This document shows, one piece after another, positions 55,070 to 64,000 of a DNA stretch of 64,000 nucleotides. The stretch covers positions 61,915,937-61,979,936 of the forward strand of contig JALGQZ010000001.1 in the NCBI GenBank assembly GCA_023105745.1. The letters are read 5' to 3'. Source of the DNA: Austropuccinia psidii (Eukaryota > Basidiomycota > Pucciniomycetes > Pucciniales > Sphaerophragmiaceae). Under the pieces are notes generated by a model that had not been told where the DNA came from, searched no databases, and was given only the letters and a program-made list of their open reading frames with translations. Made by a program: the position numbers and the translations under genes. The first letter of the stretch is position 1. The number at the start of each line of letters is the position of its first letter.

Positions 55070-56056
55070 TTATTTGGGTCGAAATGTTCTGTTAATCCTT
55101 TCCTGCTCCTTGGCTGTAAATTCCACAAGAGTCCTGGCCATATTGAACACACTGTCCACGGCTGAAGGCTCCAATTTGGGAATCCTGTACCCTTGTGGGT
55201 AAGGTCTGTGCCAATTGGCTTTGCCTTTCCCCTTTACTTGATGGTTCTTGGGACCTCTCTGCTTCCTCTGAGGTCCTTTGGGCTTGTCTTTGGACACTTC
55301 TGGAGCTGGTTTGGAGCTGGTAGATGCCACTGGGCCTTCTGTCTCCAAAGCTGGAGTCATTTCCAGTTCCTTCTTCTGGTCTATGGATAAAACACTTTGG
55401 TTCTTCAACCAATTATTTATCCTTTTGGCCATGTCTTTGCAAGAGAATTTGCTCCTACCTCCTAAGAATTGTAGGGTCTTCTCCTGACCCAGAAAGCTCT
55501 TGATGTGTAAGTAGGGGTTCATGGCCCCCTGCCAAAGGCTTGGGCATCTTTCCCATTCCTCTTCTTTGGCTGCTCTAAGCCAGTTTTTGTATTGGCATTG
55601 ATAAATTTCTATTTGTGCCACTTGAAAGTGGTTCATCCCTTGAAATATCATCAAGAATAAGTGCAGATTCAGAATTCACATCAAGGTTTTTGGGTACAGA
55701 CCTTGGGGAATGGGGGACAAATCTGGCATCCTCCAAATGTGTCTTTCTTGAGGAAGACTTGACACCTCTGGATTTGGTCTTGCCTCTTGCTTGTCCACAT
55801 CCATCTGGTTGGACTGAATAATTGCTTCCATTTCTGGTATGCACCGTTTTCACGTCAATTTTAAGATAAAGAGTGAAAATATAAAGATAAAACACACCTT
55901 TTGGTGGTAATTTAGGTTTTTCAAAGTTGAATAAGGTGCCTTGTTTAGCAATTTGCATCTCAATACTGTCCTCAGATTCTTCTTCTGAAGATTTTGGACT
56001 GGTAATATATCTCTTACTGGGTCTGTTACCAGCTGCACAGTATTTGATTAAAGACA
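55070..56056 (-). pseudogene. Spliced ORF1 of D
   Basis: Exon 56056-55898 follows an acceptor-like TTTTTTAG and ends at donor GTGTGT; the intron is 55897-55834 (64 nt, acceptor ATACCAG); exon 2 55833-55070 continues in the frame of the 194-codon open stretch, with one TGA near 55675. Conserved against C: LWQGAMNPYLHIKSFLGQ, PVASTSSKPAP, KGKGKANWHRPYPQGYRIPK, SVFNMARTLVEFTAKEQER and a stop directly after FRPK. The amino-acid conservation in this frame, not the overlapping one, argues it is the coding frame. No ATG begins exon 1. Confidence 0.6.
55834..55897 (-). other. Predicted 64-nt intron in ORF1 of D
   Basis: GTGTGT donor and ATACCAG acceptor, phase 1, the same length and phase as the intron of C although the sequence between has diverged. 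Confidence 0.6.
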
Positions 56057-56396
56057 CTAAAAAATTTATAAAAGAGAAATATCATTTTTTATACTTCTTT
56101 TTAAAAGATTTTTAAAGATTTTTTATAAGTTTTAATATTTTTTATCAAAAAGATTAATATTTTTAAAGAAAAAAATTAAAATTTAAGATTTTGAATGAAT
56201 ATTAATTCAGAGTAACTCAAAGAATAATTTTATAAGTTTTTGGATGTGAAAAAGCCATGTGTAAAAACAGTTGAAATTAAACCAAATTCGTCAATGAAAA
56301 ATATTTTAAGACAATTTTAAAAATAAAAATAATTTTAACTTCAAATTGAAAGAAAAAATATTGAATTAATATATTTTAGAGCTTAAAAATATATTA
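56057..56396 (-). other. D leader, AT-rich, no gene
   Basis: Very AT-rich stretch between ORF1 and the TIR element; matches the AT-rich leader of C in composition only. Confidence 0.6.
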
Positions 56397-56884
56397 AGGG
56401 TGTTGGTAAACACACGTAAGCTTTTAGTAAAAACACGTAATTATATGTTAAAAAGACATAAGGGGTGGTTTTTAAATGAAATATGCCTATTTATGGCATT
56501 TTTAAGGCCATTAATGGCATTATAAATGCAATAAAGGGCATTATTAATTCCATCAATGGAATTGCTAATGCCATTAATGCCATTTATGGCATTGTTAAGG
56601 CCACAAATGACATTAACAATGCCATTTATGGAAATTTTAAGGCTATAAATGACATTAACAATGCCATGAATGGCATTTTTAAGGCCATTAATGCCATTTA
56701 TGGAATTATTAATGTCATTTATAGCCTTACCAATTCCATAAATGGCATTTTGAATGGCATTTATAGCCTTAAAAATTCCATAAATGGCATTGTTATTGTC
56801 ATTTTTGGCCTTAACATTTTTAGTAAAAACACGTAAGGGCTTACGTGTTTTTACTAAAATCTTACGTGTGTTTACCAACACCCT
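56397..56884. mobile_element. MITE-like TIR element with GGCATT repeats
   Basis: 488 bp. Terminal inverted repeats of 44 bp: 56397-56440 matches the reverse complement of 56841-56884 with one mismatch (position 25), starting AGGGTGTTGGTAAACACACG. Direct flanks ATATTA at 56391-56396 and 56885-56890 suggest a 6-bp target duplication. The inside (56480-56815) is an array of GGCATT/AATGCC units in both orientations, and the right end has an extra hairpin (56822-56855). No transposase. Open frames on both strands are repeat artefacts. Confidence 0.75.
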
Positions 56885-56935
56885 ATATTAATTGAGGGTA
56901 CAAGGTTCAAAAAAAAACATGGCCAGGCCCCCAAA

Positions 56936-58853
56936 TGTAAGATGTGTCTGTGAAACTGGTGACAATATTACTATTAATCAACAGTACTATGACTGTTCTT
57001 ATGTAATATAATAATAAAAATTATTATAACCACCATTGAATAATTATAGAATTATTTCTTTTACGTGTTATACACTAATAGTAATTATAAAAGTAAGCAG
57101 TAATTGTCTACAATAAGCAATTACAAGAAGAATTTAATAATAAAAACTTCTTTTATTAAAATAATAAAATTATTTTAATATATAATTATCTTTTACAAGA
57201 ATCATTATAAAGATAATTCTTGAAGAAAACTAATTTTAGAGAAAAACTTTAATAATTAAAGATAAATCACTCACTAATACTCCAAAAAAATTATTAAAGA
57301 TAAAAGTAGAGAGATTTGACATAGAATTGTGGATTTAATGGATCAAAATTGATTTATAACAAGATTAAGAAATATATAGTTGATATCTATGATTTCAAGT
57401 CCTTCTGATTGATTCAGAAAAAATTCAAAAACTTAAGAAAAGCTTTAACCAATACTTCATTCTTAGTAATAAAGGTATAATATAATGTGATGATGATTAT
57501 TTGGAAAAAACAGAAAGAGGAGGCCTCTTTTAAGTCTAAGACAGCCCAAAGAGGCGTGCCATGGAGCAAACTGAAAAGTCAGTGAGTCAGAAAACAAAAA
57601 GCGTTTTTGGATTATTGATTTCATCATTTGTTGTCACATAAGATTATCATAATTGCTTAATTGAGGCTTTTACGTGACTGCCAACCCATTTATGGTTAAG
57701 ACTAAAGGAGTAACAACTGTAAATATTATTTTATTCCAAAATGATCATTGATTTCCCATAGTTATGAATGTTATTGGAAATTTCATCACAGAATATATTT
57801 TCTATACATTTTTAAAGATTCTGTGTTTTATGTGGAATCCTCAAAAATAGACTGCAAGTAAAACTTTGAATTTTACATATAAATGTATAATTACTTTTGG
57901 TTCTTATATGAATTATACAGCTCTCAATTTCTCCTGAACGTTTCAGAAAAATTCATTAATAATTGTATTTTTCATGAATTTTTGAAGTTTTACCTCATTT
58001 CTTCCTAGAATTGCAAATAGAAGTCTATGGCTGGTTGCTATGAGGTAAATCAATGGATAATACTCCTAAAAAAGGTTTTAATTACCCTTTTGGGGTTTAT
58101 CCATGGAAAATAATTAAGAATTAACATGGTTACAGGAGTCTAAGTAGCTTTTTACCTCCTTGGCATGTCAAAATAGCAGGTTATTTTCTATTTTCTTATG
58201 ATTTACTGTAGTTGTAACATGGTAACCAAGTTCCCAAAAGTTTTTGTTTTACCAATTGGGTCAAGATCAGCCATGGATCTAAGCTTTGGAGCTGTCCACG
58301 CCTCTGAGGCCTCAGAAGTTGGGTACCCTGGCTCTCTTTGATGTCTTTTCTCCCCTTGCCGAGTTTTAACGTCCAAATAGAATTTTAATCTTCAAGTAAG
58401 ATATCCACTAAGGGTGTACCAAAAGTGCATGTAAGAATACCATAATATTAAGTGCTAAAAACATGCATAACACTATTCTTAGTGTATATGTAACATGGAA
58501 TTTCTCACATTCCCATTATTTTGGCGTGAAATTGACAAAAAAAAAGTTTTCACAGATTATTTATGTGGTATTGACAATGTGGTATTGAAGTATTTTCCAT
58601 ATTACCACCTCAAAGTGTTGATTTGACCTTATTTACTCTATGGAGCTACCCTAGCTGAAACTTTGTGTAGAATTCAAATATGGCCTTAAATCCAACAATT
58701 TACTTACTCAATAAAAGGTTATTCATCTTTTCTGAAGCAAAAAATGATGAATTTTGAATATATGCATGTCTTATGAGTTATTCATAGCTAAGAATTTATT
58801 TTTAAGATAATTTAGGCCTATTTTCATATGTAAAATATACCTCAAGGCTCACA
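56936..58853 (-). repeat. 5' LTR of D
   Basis: 1918 bp, plus strand TGTAAGATG to AAGGCTCACA. Followed to the left by TTTGGGGGCC (minus strand 56935-56919). On the right it abuts copia integrase sequence directly. Confidence 0.9.
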
Positions 58854-58860
58854 AAATCTA

Positions 58861-59340
58861 TGAAATGAATGCTATTATGGACAATGGTTATGAATTTGTA
58901 TCTAGTGCTTTTAAATCTTACTTTGAGAATCTGGGAATACAACCACATTTCACAGCTCCTTATACACCTCAACAGAATCCTGTTTCTAAACGAGTTAATA
59001 GAACTACCTCTGAGAAGGCTCAGCTCCCAGATCAACTGTGGGGGGAGTCTGTGATCACTGCTGTTTTCAATGAAAATATCTCTCCAGAAAATTGGCACAT
59101 ATCTTCTGCCTTTTCATTGTGGTATGGAAAGGAATTTGATTTTTTGGCTTTAAAGCTTTTGTCAATATTGCAAAAAACCGGCATTCAGGTAAATTTTCTG
59201 ACACACTGAAAATGGGCATCTTGTTGGGGTATCAGCTGGGTCGAAATAATTGGCAAATTCTTTTTCCTGAAATGTCTATTGTCTATAGTCACGATGTTGT
59301 GTTTCATGAGTCTGTCTTTCCTGGGAAAGTCTTCTTTTGA
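58861..59340 (+). pseudogene. Cop2 integrase remnant
   Basis: MDNGYEFVSSAFKSYFENLG, then HFTAPYTPQQNPVSKRVNRT align with the second catalytic Asp and the Glu region of copia integrases, but the Glu expected in the N-G-V-x-E-R motif has changed (PVSKRV). After 59209 it continues in another frame with a typical copia post-integrase block (NWQILFPEMSIVYSHDVVFH). Inactive. Confidence 0.75.
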
Positions 59341-59870
59341 TCAATTGCCTCATCATTACCTTCAACTGTATATCTTCTGGAATTGTCCAACACTCAAAAG
59401 GTCTGTGCTAATAATCCATATTTGAATTCTTCTGGTCCTTCAATTGATAGTGTAGTGGAAACATCTGAGCTCCTTCAGTTCTTTCTTCAAGTGCTCCAGC
59501 AGGGAGGCCTGGTTGGGATGTTGTTCTTCTTCCTGTTGAGCATTGACCCCCACAAAATATTGATTCTAGTATCAGAACAGATGATCCCATTGTTGAAAAA
59601 AGACAACCTCAATTACCTGATGCTCATCATGTTGTGGACAATCTGTTGCAGTCTGGCACAACTCTTGTTCCATCTGATACACCAACTGTCACTCTTGATT
59701 TTCCTGATACACCTCCCAAAACATATCAGTAAGCATCATTTTCTCCTGATTCTGAGTCTTGGCTCCAAGAAATTGATGTTGAAAAACAGGCGCTTGAGCA
59801 AATAGGTGTCTGGTAAGCTGTTGATATTCCCTCTTGAACTCATTTACTTAATGCAGTATGGGTGTTCAAA
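59341..59870 (+). pseudogene. Cop2 linker between integrase and RT
   Basis: Ser/Pro/Asp-rich spacer (PYLNSSGPSIDSVVETSE) of the kind that separates integrase and RT in copia elements. No catalytic motif; frames change repeatedly. Confidence 0.5.
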
Positions 59871-60420
59871 TGAGTGTTTGATGGTTACAAAAGGCTTTTC
59901 AAGAATAAAGCAAGATTATGTGCTCAGGGTTGTTCTCAAATCAAAGGGTTGGAATATGGTGAGACTTATGCACCTACAGGAGCCATAGAAACTCTGCATC
60001 TTATTTTAACCATTGGTGTTAGCAAAGCTTGGGAGATTCATAAAATGGATTCCAAGACGGCATTTCTCAATAGTACGTTTAATTAAATCATTTATTTGCA
60101 ATCACCTTCCGGTTTGCAGTTGCCACCAGGCAAGTGTATTTGTCTTCAAAAGTCTATTTATGGCCTTAAACAATCTCCTTGGTGTTGGTATAAGGAACTG
60201 GTTTCATTTTTCAAAACAATTGTTTTTTATCCTTCTCTTGCCAAGTCTTGCCTTTTTCTTTCTCAAGACTCTACCTGGCCTTGTTTGGTTCATGTTCATG
60301 TTAATGAAATGACTATTGTTAGTCCAGATGTCGCATGTTTGAGATTTCTAATTTCTTCTTCCTATGATATGGAAGAGTTTGGTCCTATCAAGAATAAATT
60401 AGGGATCAAGGTCTAATGAG
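59871..60420 (+). pseudogene. Cop2 reverse transcriptase remnant
   Basis: NKARLCAQGCSQIKGLEYGE, TYAP, HKMDSKTAFLN (first catalytic Asp; usually VKTAFLNG), a stop, SPSGLQLPPGKCICLQKSIYG and LKQSPWCWYKEL are copia RT hallmarks. The YVDD box reads HVNE, losing both catalytic Asp. Cannot function. Confidence 0.8.
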
Positions 60421-61253
60421 ACACTGATGTCCTCAGACTATCACAAAATACATTCATTGGCAAATTATTGGTGAATATGGCATGACAGCTTCAAAATTGG
60501 TAATGACTCCATTGGATGCAGGAACATACTTCTTCCCTGCCAGTGATGAGGAGCATAGGCTTTTTTTTCTTTGGGGGTTAATTATTGTTGTGCAGTTGGT
60601 CTTTTGAATTATTATTAAATTTTGACTTGTCCTAATCTGGCATTTTCAGTCTCTCTCTTATTGCAACATCTGGAGAAGCCTGGTATGGTGCATTGGAATG
60701 CATTTAAGTGGTTTCTTCATGAGCCTTTGGGAACTTGAATGCGTTGATTAACCATTGCAAAGGTTCAGTTAAATATTAGCGCTATTGCTGATGTCAGTTA
60801 TTCTAATTTTCCAGTATCTTGGAGGTCTCATACTGGTCTCATGATTTTTCTCAATAATACCCTCATTCATTGGAAGTTGCAACAGCAACATTCTGTCTCA
60901 TCATCCTCTACCAAGGCTGATTATAAAGCCTTGTATGATGGTGCTCAACAATTTTTATGGTTTTGCAAGCTTTTCAATGATGTGTCTCTTGGCAACTCCA
61001 CTTTTCCTTTGATGCTTTTAGGTGATAATCAGCCATCTATTGCATTAGCCAAGAATCCTTTGTCTTATGTTCAAACAATGTATATTGACATCAAGTTTCA
61101 TTGGATTTGAGGACAGCTTTTGAAAGGACTGTTTGAGCTCTTGTATGTTCCTACTTCTGAGATGCATTCTGACCTCCTTACCAAGGCTTTTCACTGGGTT
61201 AAGCTTGAGAAATTTGGCAAACAAGTATGTCCTCCTTTGGTTTCAAGAATCTG
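60421..61253 (+). pseudogene. Cop2 RNase H remnant
   Basis: Up to 60840 only fragments match the RT-RNase H connection. From 60841, LIHWKLQQQHSVSSSSTKAD, YKAL, DNQPSIALAKNPLSYVQTMY and IDIKFHWI are the copia RNase H C-terminal blocks (S-S-T-E-A-E-Y, D-N-x-x-A), with Glu to Lys in STKAD. Ends just before the polypurine tract. Confidence 0.75.
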
Positions 61254-61264
61254 AATTGGGGGGG

Positions 61265-61548
61265 TGAATCAGACAATCACTATTCTCATGCACTGAGAAT
61301 AAGTGTTTTCAGGACTAAAGTTGAGTAGCAAGTATATCAATGCTAGCAATTCATAATAATGAAGGACAAAAGTACTCAGTACTCAGTATGATGAAATCCT
61401 CAGAAATAATGAGTTAGTTGAGATGTATATAAATATTTTTTTACACGCTCATTTTATTCTTATTCATCTAGACTTGTTTATTGTACTCATCATTGTTCAT
61501 CACATGCATAGGTGTGTTCTCACTCTTTTTTACTCATAAGAGTGATTA
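61265..61548 (+). repeat. Cop2 3' LTR, truncated by solo LTR insertion
   Basis: Begins TGAATCAGAC right after a run of seven G. A TATA-like ATGTATATAAATATT lies at 61420-61435. Interrupted at 61549. The end may continue at 62314 but I cannot define it. Confidence 0.5.
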
Positions 61549-62313
61549 TGTAACAACCACTCATCAGGGGTAAGGGCATTCAGACTTACACCCACTCAAA
61601 CACCTCAAACCAGCAAATCCACTGTGTGTATCAACATTCAGTTTCAGTAATCTTCCTTTCTGAAACATGCATACAGTCTGGTTTATCAATACAGCCTGTC
61701 AATACTTGTACAGGTTGGAATTACCCAATACAGTTTGGATACACCATTTCCAACCTGTATGATCACTCAATACCAACACTCCTCTTGTACAGGCCCTGTA
61801 CAGCTGTAGAGGACCTGTATTGGCAAGACTCAATTCAATCATCATTTATTCCCATGAAAATTCTCTTTCTGGATCAGGGTTGGTGATTCTCACATATACA
61901 AGCCCCTCTTTCTCCCCCTGGGGACTTTTCTTCAGTTAATTAATTTAGTTTATTTATTATTTCATAATTATTCTTATCCTTATTTTTGGGTATTATAATT
62001 ACTTAACTTTAAGTTAGTCTTTGCCTTTTCTTTCTTTTCCTGTACAGTATGAGTTGGGTGGCCATATCCTTATTAACCCTTCTCTTTCCATTCTGACAGG
62101 TTGAAACAGTGGACTTGGACCTGTTTGTGGTTGGCTCTTTTATTCTCTTACTCTTATTCTTTTGTTGCTGCTTTTCTTATATTTCTTTATTAGTAATTCA
62201 TCATCTTACACTCTTAAGTTTATTCATCTCTTATCATATCCTTGAGCCCTCCATAAGTGAGTCACAGTTCACTGAGTGCCCAGCCCTTTTCACTTAGAAG
62301 AGCCCCTGTGACA
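61549..62313 (+). repeat. Solo LTR related to chromovirus B
   Basis: 765 bp, TGTAACAACC to CCTGTGACA, flanked by GATTA (61544-61548) and GATAA (62314-62318), a near-perfect duplication. The second half matches LTR B in order: CACATATAC, CAGTTAATTAAT, CATATCCTTA, CAGGTTGAAACAGTG, GAGTGCC, AGAGCCCCTGTGACA. The first half is much shorter than in B and lacks the TGGCCA/TGCGCA-rich part. Confidence 0.75.
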
Positions 62314-62348
62314 GATAAGTGTTAGCTTAACACAAGCACCTTGTACCT

Positions 62349-62579
62349 TCAGATTTGATGTTTCACAATGTCTATGGCTTCAAAGCTTGCCTTAGCCCAT
62401 TTGTAGGTAGCAGAAGGAGTGGCATAGTTGGGCAGTTTTCTTTCACATACATCCAGAAGATCTCTTGATCTGAGGTGAATCCTCATTTTTAGACTCCAGT
62501 GCCTGAAGGTTGTCCCATCAAGGAAGGGAATAGTGATGGTGTCCTTTTTTTCTGTTCTGGTGTTCATTTTTGGTAGCAA
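62349..62579 (-). pseudogene. Cop3 gag N-terminus
   Basis: ATG at 62567 (MNTRTEKKDTITIPFLDG), then FRHWSLKMRIHLRSRDLLDV and a Tyr/Trp/Ala stretch; the same start as Cop1 gag. It stops after IVKHQI. UBN2/DUF4219-like copia Gag; only about 70 codons remain before similarity is lost near the solo LTR. Confidence 0.75.
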
Positions 62580-62616
62580 TCCACCTTTTGTTTCTATTTT
62601 GTGAGCAATGTGAGAC

Positions 62617-63837
62617 TGTAAATCTGTTAAATTTATAGACTAAAGGTGGATTGCACTTGTGCTTTCAGTGATGACACGATGAGTTTTCAAGTTACAAGCT
62701 CAGTAAATAAGTGATATAGTAATAATGAGACTGGTAAAAAAAAGTGCAATGATTGACTCTAATACAAAAGGCTGATCAGGGCAGTCACGAGGATCTTATA
62801 TCCTCCTGTCTTTCTTTCTTTTTCACCCTTTCACTCAATGCAGGTAAGTCTTTATTTATCATTTCTGAGAGATCTGATCACAGGATCTTTTTGCCCCAAC
62901 GGTCTGTCTCCTCCTTTTCTTGTGATTGTAGATATGTTCTGTAACAACAAGATCAGCAACCTTGGTGTTGACATGGCGAGTAGGAGGGATATTGATAAAT
63001 ACCCTTACTGATTATGATAAGTGTTAGGATTGCTCATTACAGATAATATTCAACAACATTCATATTAGAAAGTGTCAAATCTCTCCAAATAAGTATATTT
63101 CCTTTCAATCAAATTATGTCTCTCCATAATTTTAGAGTTTTAGACGTTGAACTGGGGGCTTGAAGAAAATGATTCCAAACTAAGATATGCTCTTGGTTGT
63201 GCATTCAAAAAATAGAAAGATGTGAATCTTTACAAAACCATTTATAACTTGAGTTAAGAATAGTTTTTAAGACTTATTTGAGAATATGAAGTGATCAAAG
63301 CTGATATATACCTTAATAATTGCTCAAGTACACCTTGACTGAGATACTTGGAAACAGAATGCAAGTCCTCTCTGTTGAAAATCATCTCAATACAGACCAA
63401 GATGATTGATGATCCTAGTCACAACTCCAACAAAATACCCAAGCTCCGAAGATCATGGGTACACCATGCACATCACTAGACGACAATCATTCCACCTTAT
63501 AAGCTGGTCGCTCTAACTGACTCAGGGAACAATCATTCCCTTCTCTCTTTTTTTCCTTTTCATTTTGTCTCACTTGTTTCTTATCTTGTATTGTCCAATG
63601 CTGGTTCAGGTACAGTCAAACCATACTAACTAACTATCAAAATAAAGATAGAAACTAATCTTTGTTGTTTCCTAGTTTGGTCATTGTGTTCAGTAGTTAT
63701 TCTAGTTGTATAAGCAGTTGATTATTAATATTGTATATGGTGTTATCCACCCTTGGGTAAATTTCAAACACTCTCATTTATCATGTTGGTGGATCACCAG
63801 TTAATGTGATAATACACCTTAGTTTTATCCTCTAACA
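62617..63837 (-). repeat. Probable Cop3 5' LTR
   Basis: On the minus strand reads TGTTAGAGGATAAAACTAAG to CAGATTTACA, with TGT/ACA ends, directly upstream of the Cop3 gag leader. A TATA-like GGATATAA lies at 62796-62803 (minus strand). The inner end matches the Cop1 LTR fragment. Boundaries rest on this comparison and end symmetry only. Confidence 0.45.
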
Positions 63838-64000
63838 CTCTCCTGATATCTCCAGTGCTTAGTATGTCTAAACTGTAAAAATATCATCGACTGAAACCTA
63901 ACCTAAGGAGTAAATTCGACGCAAAAGTAATAAAAAAATAAAATCCCCAACATGTTTCTTTAATTTCTCATTTTCTCATTCTCTGAGTTTCCTCTTTCTT
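63838..64000. other. Right edge, nothing recognised
   Basis: 163 bp of AT-rich sequence without a frame, repeat or site I can name. Confidence 0.5.

Larger units (their letters stand above)
37964..58853 (-). mobile_element. Old Ty3-type retrotransposon D, interrupted by C
   Basis: LTRs at 37964-39882 and 56936-58853 (both about 1.92 kb, roughly 90% similar by eye) enclose, on the minus strand, a primer-like TTTGGGGGCC, a TIR element, spliced ORF1, gag, protease, RT, RNase H, integrase and chromo-like tail. A 10.1-kb insertion of relative C splits the RT. The flanks do not carry a matching duplication (ATAAT left, AAATC right) and are unrelated sequences. Confidence 0.85.
58854..61548 (+). 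mobile_element. Ty1/copia relic Cop2, 3' part
   Basis: Starts abruptly within integrase at the D LTR and runs through RT, RNase H, a G-rich polypurine tract (61253-61264) and the start of a 3' LTR (61265-61548). Many stops and frame changes; the 5' half is not in the window. Confidence 0.8.

Noticed and set aside
56441..56881. Open frames of 117 and 146 codons with Ala-Ile-Asn-Gly repeats on both strands
   Set aside because: Produced by the GGCATT array of the TIR element; both strands open simultaneously and there is no independent support.

Overview
The window looks like a repeat-filled intergenic stretch of a large, AT-rich fungal genome, most probably a rust fungus (Pucciniales). The retroelement proteins are of the kind I associate with rust genomes such as Austropuccinia psidii: a Gag with the ESIAEIEGASGRDIA block, a reverse transcriptase with FIDD in place of YxDD, and a long single-frame Gag-Pol. 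That assignment is from memory and was not searched. I found no host gene, tRNA, rRNA or CRISPR array. Nearly all coding capacity belongs to LTR retrotransposons and their remnants, nested several deep.

Layout, left to right. 1-4955: minus-strand end of a Ty3-type element (copy A1), LTR 2859-4955, running off the left edge; its LTR cuts a minus-strand Ty1/copia relic (Cop1, 4956-6765). 6766-32181: a very large plus-strand element of the same family (A2), LTRs 6766-8603 and 30347-32181, flanked by a 4-bp ACGT duplication and sitting in the Cop1 LTR. A2 gag is itself split at 9473/18949 by a chromovirus (B, 9474-18943; LTRs 9474-10949 and 17497-18943; 5-bp duplication GAAAG). Between protease and reverse transcriptase A2 carries about 5.7 kb of extra material: a degenerate second protease-like domain, ORF X and ORF Y sharing a duplicated motif, and an antisense Ser-rich ORF with its own TATA-like box. 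A2 then continues with RT (27125-28402), RNase H, integrase and a GPY-type C-terminus, all lightly broken.

32186-37963 holds LTR debris, including a solo LTR at 34474-36392 with a perfect ATCAG duplication. 37964-58853 is an old minus-strand Ty3-type element (D). A young, nearly intact relative (C, 42622-52717; duplication AATTT; one open frame of 1974 codons) inserted into its RT. A 488-bp inverted-repeat element (56397-56884) sits in the D leader. 58854-61548 is a decayed plus-strand copia (Cop2), 61549-62313 a solo LTR related to family B, and 62349 onward a minus-strand copia gag with a probable LTR (Cop3).

The most unusual features are: (1) a spliced upstream ORF1 in families C and D, with a 64-nt phase-1 intron in both diverged copies, overlapping the gag-pol frame at -1; (2) the accessory region of A2 with its antisense gene; (3) the short TIR element packed with GGCATT repeats; (4) a conversion-like identity tract between two diverged LTRs. 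Boundaries come from visual comparison of repeat copies; all functional statements are inferred from sequence.
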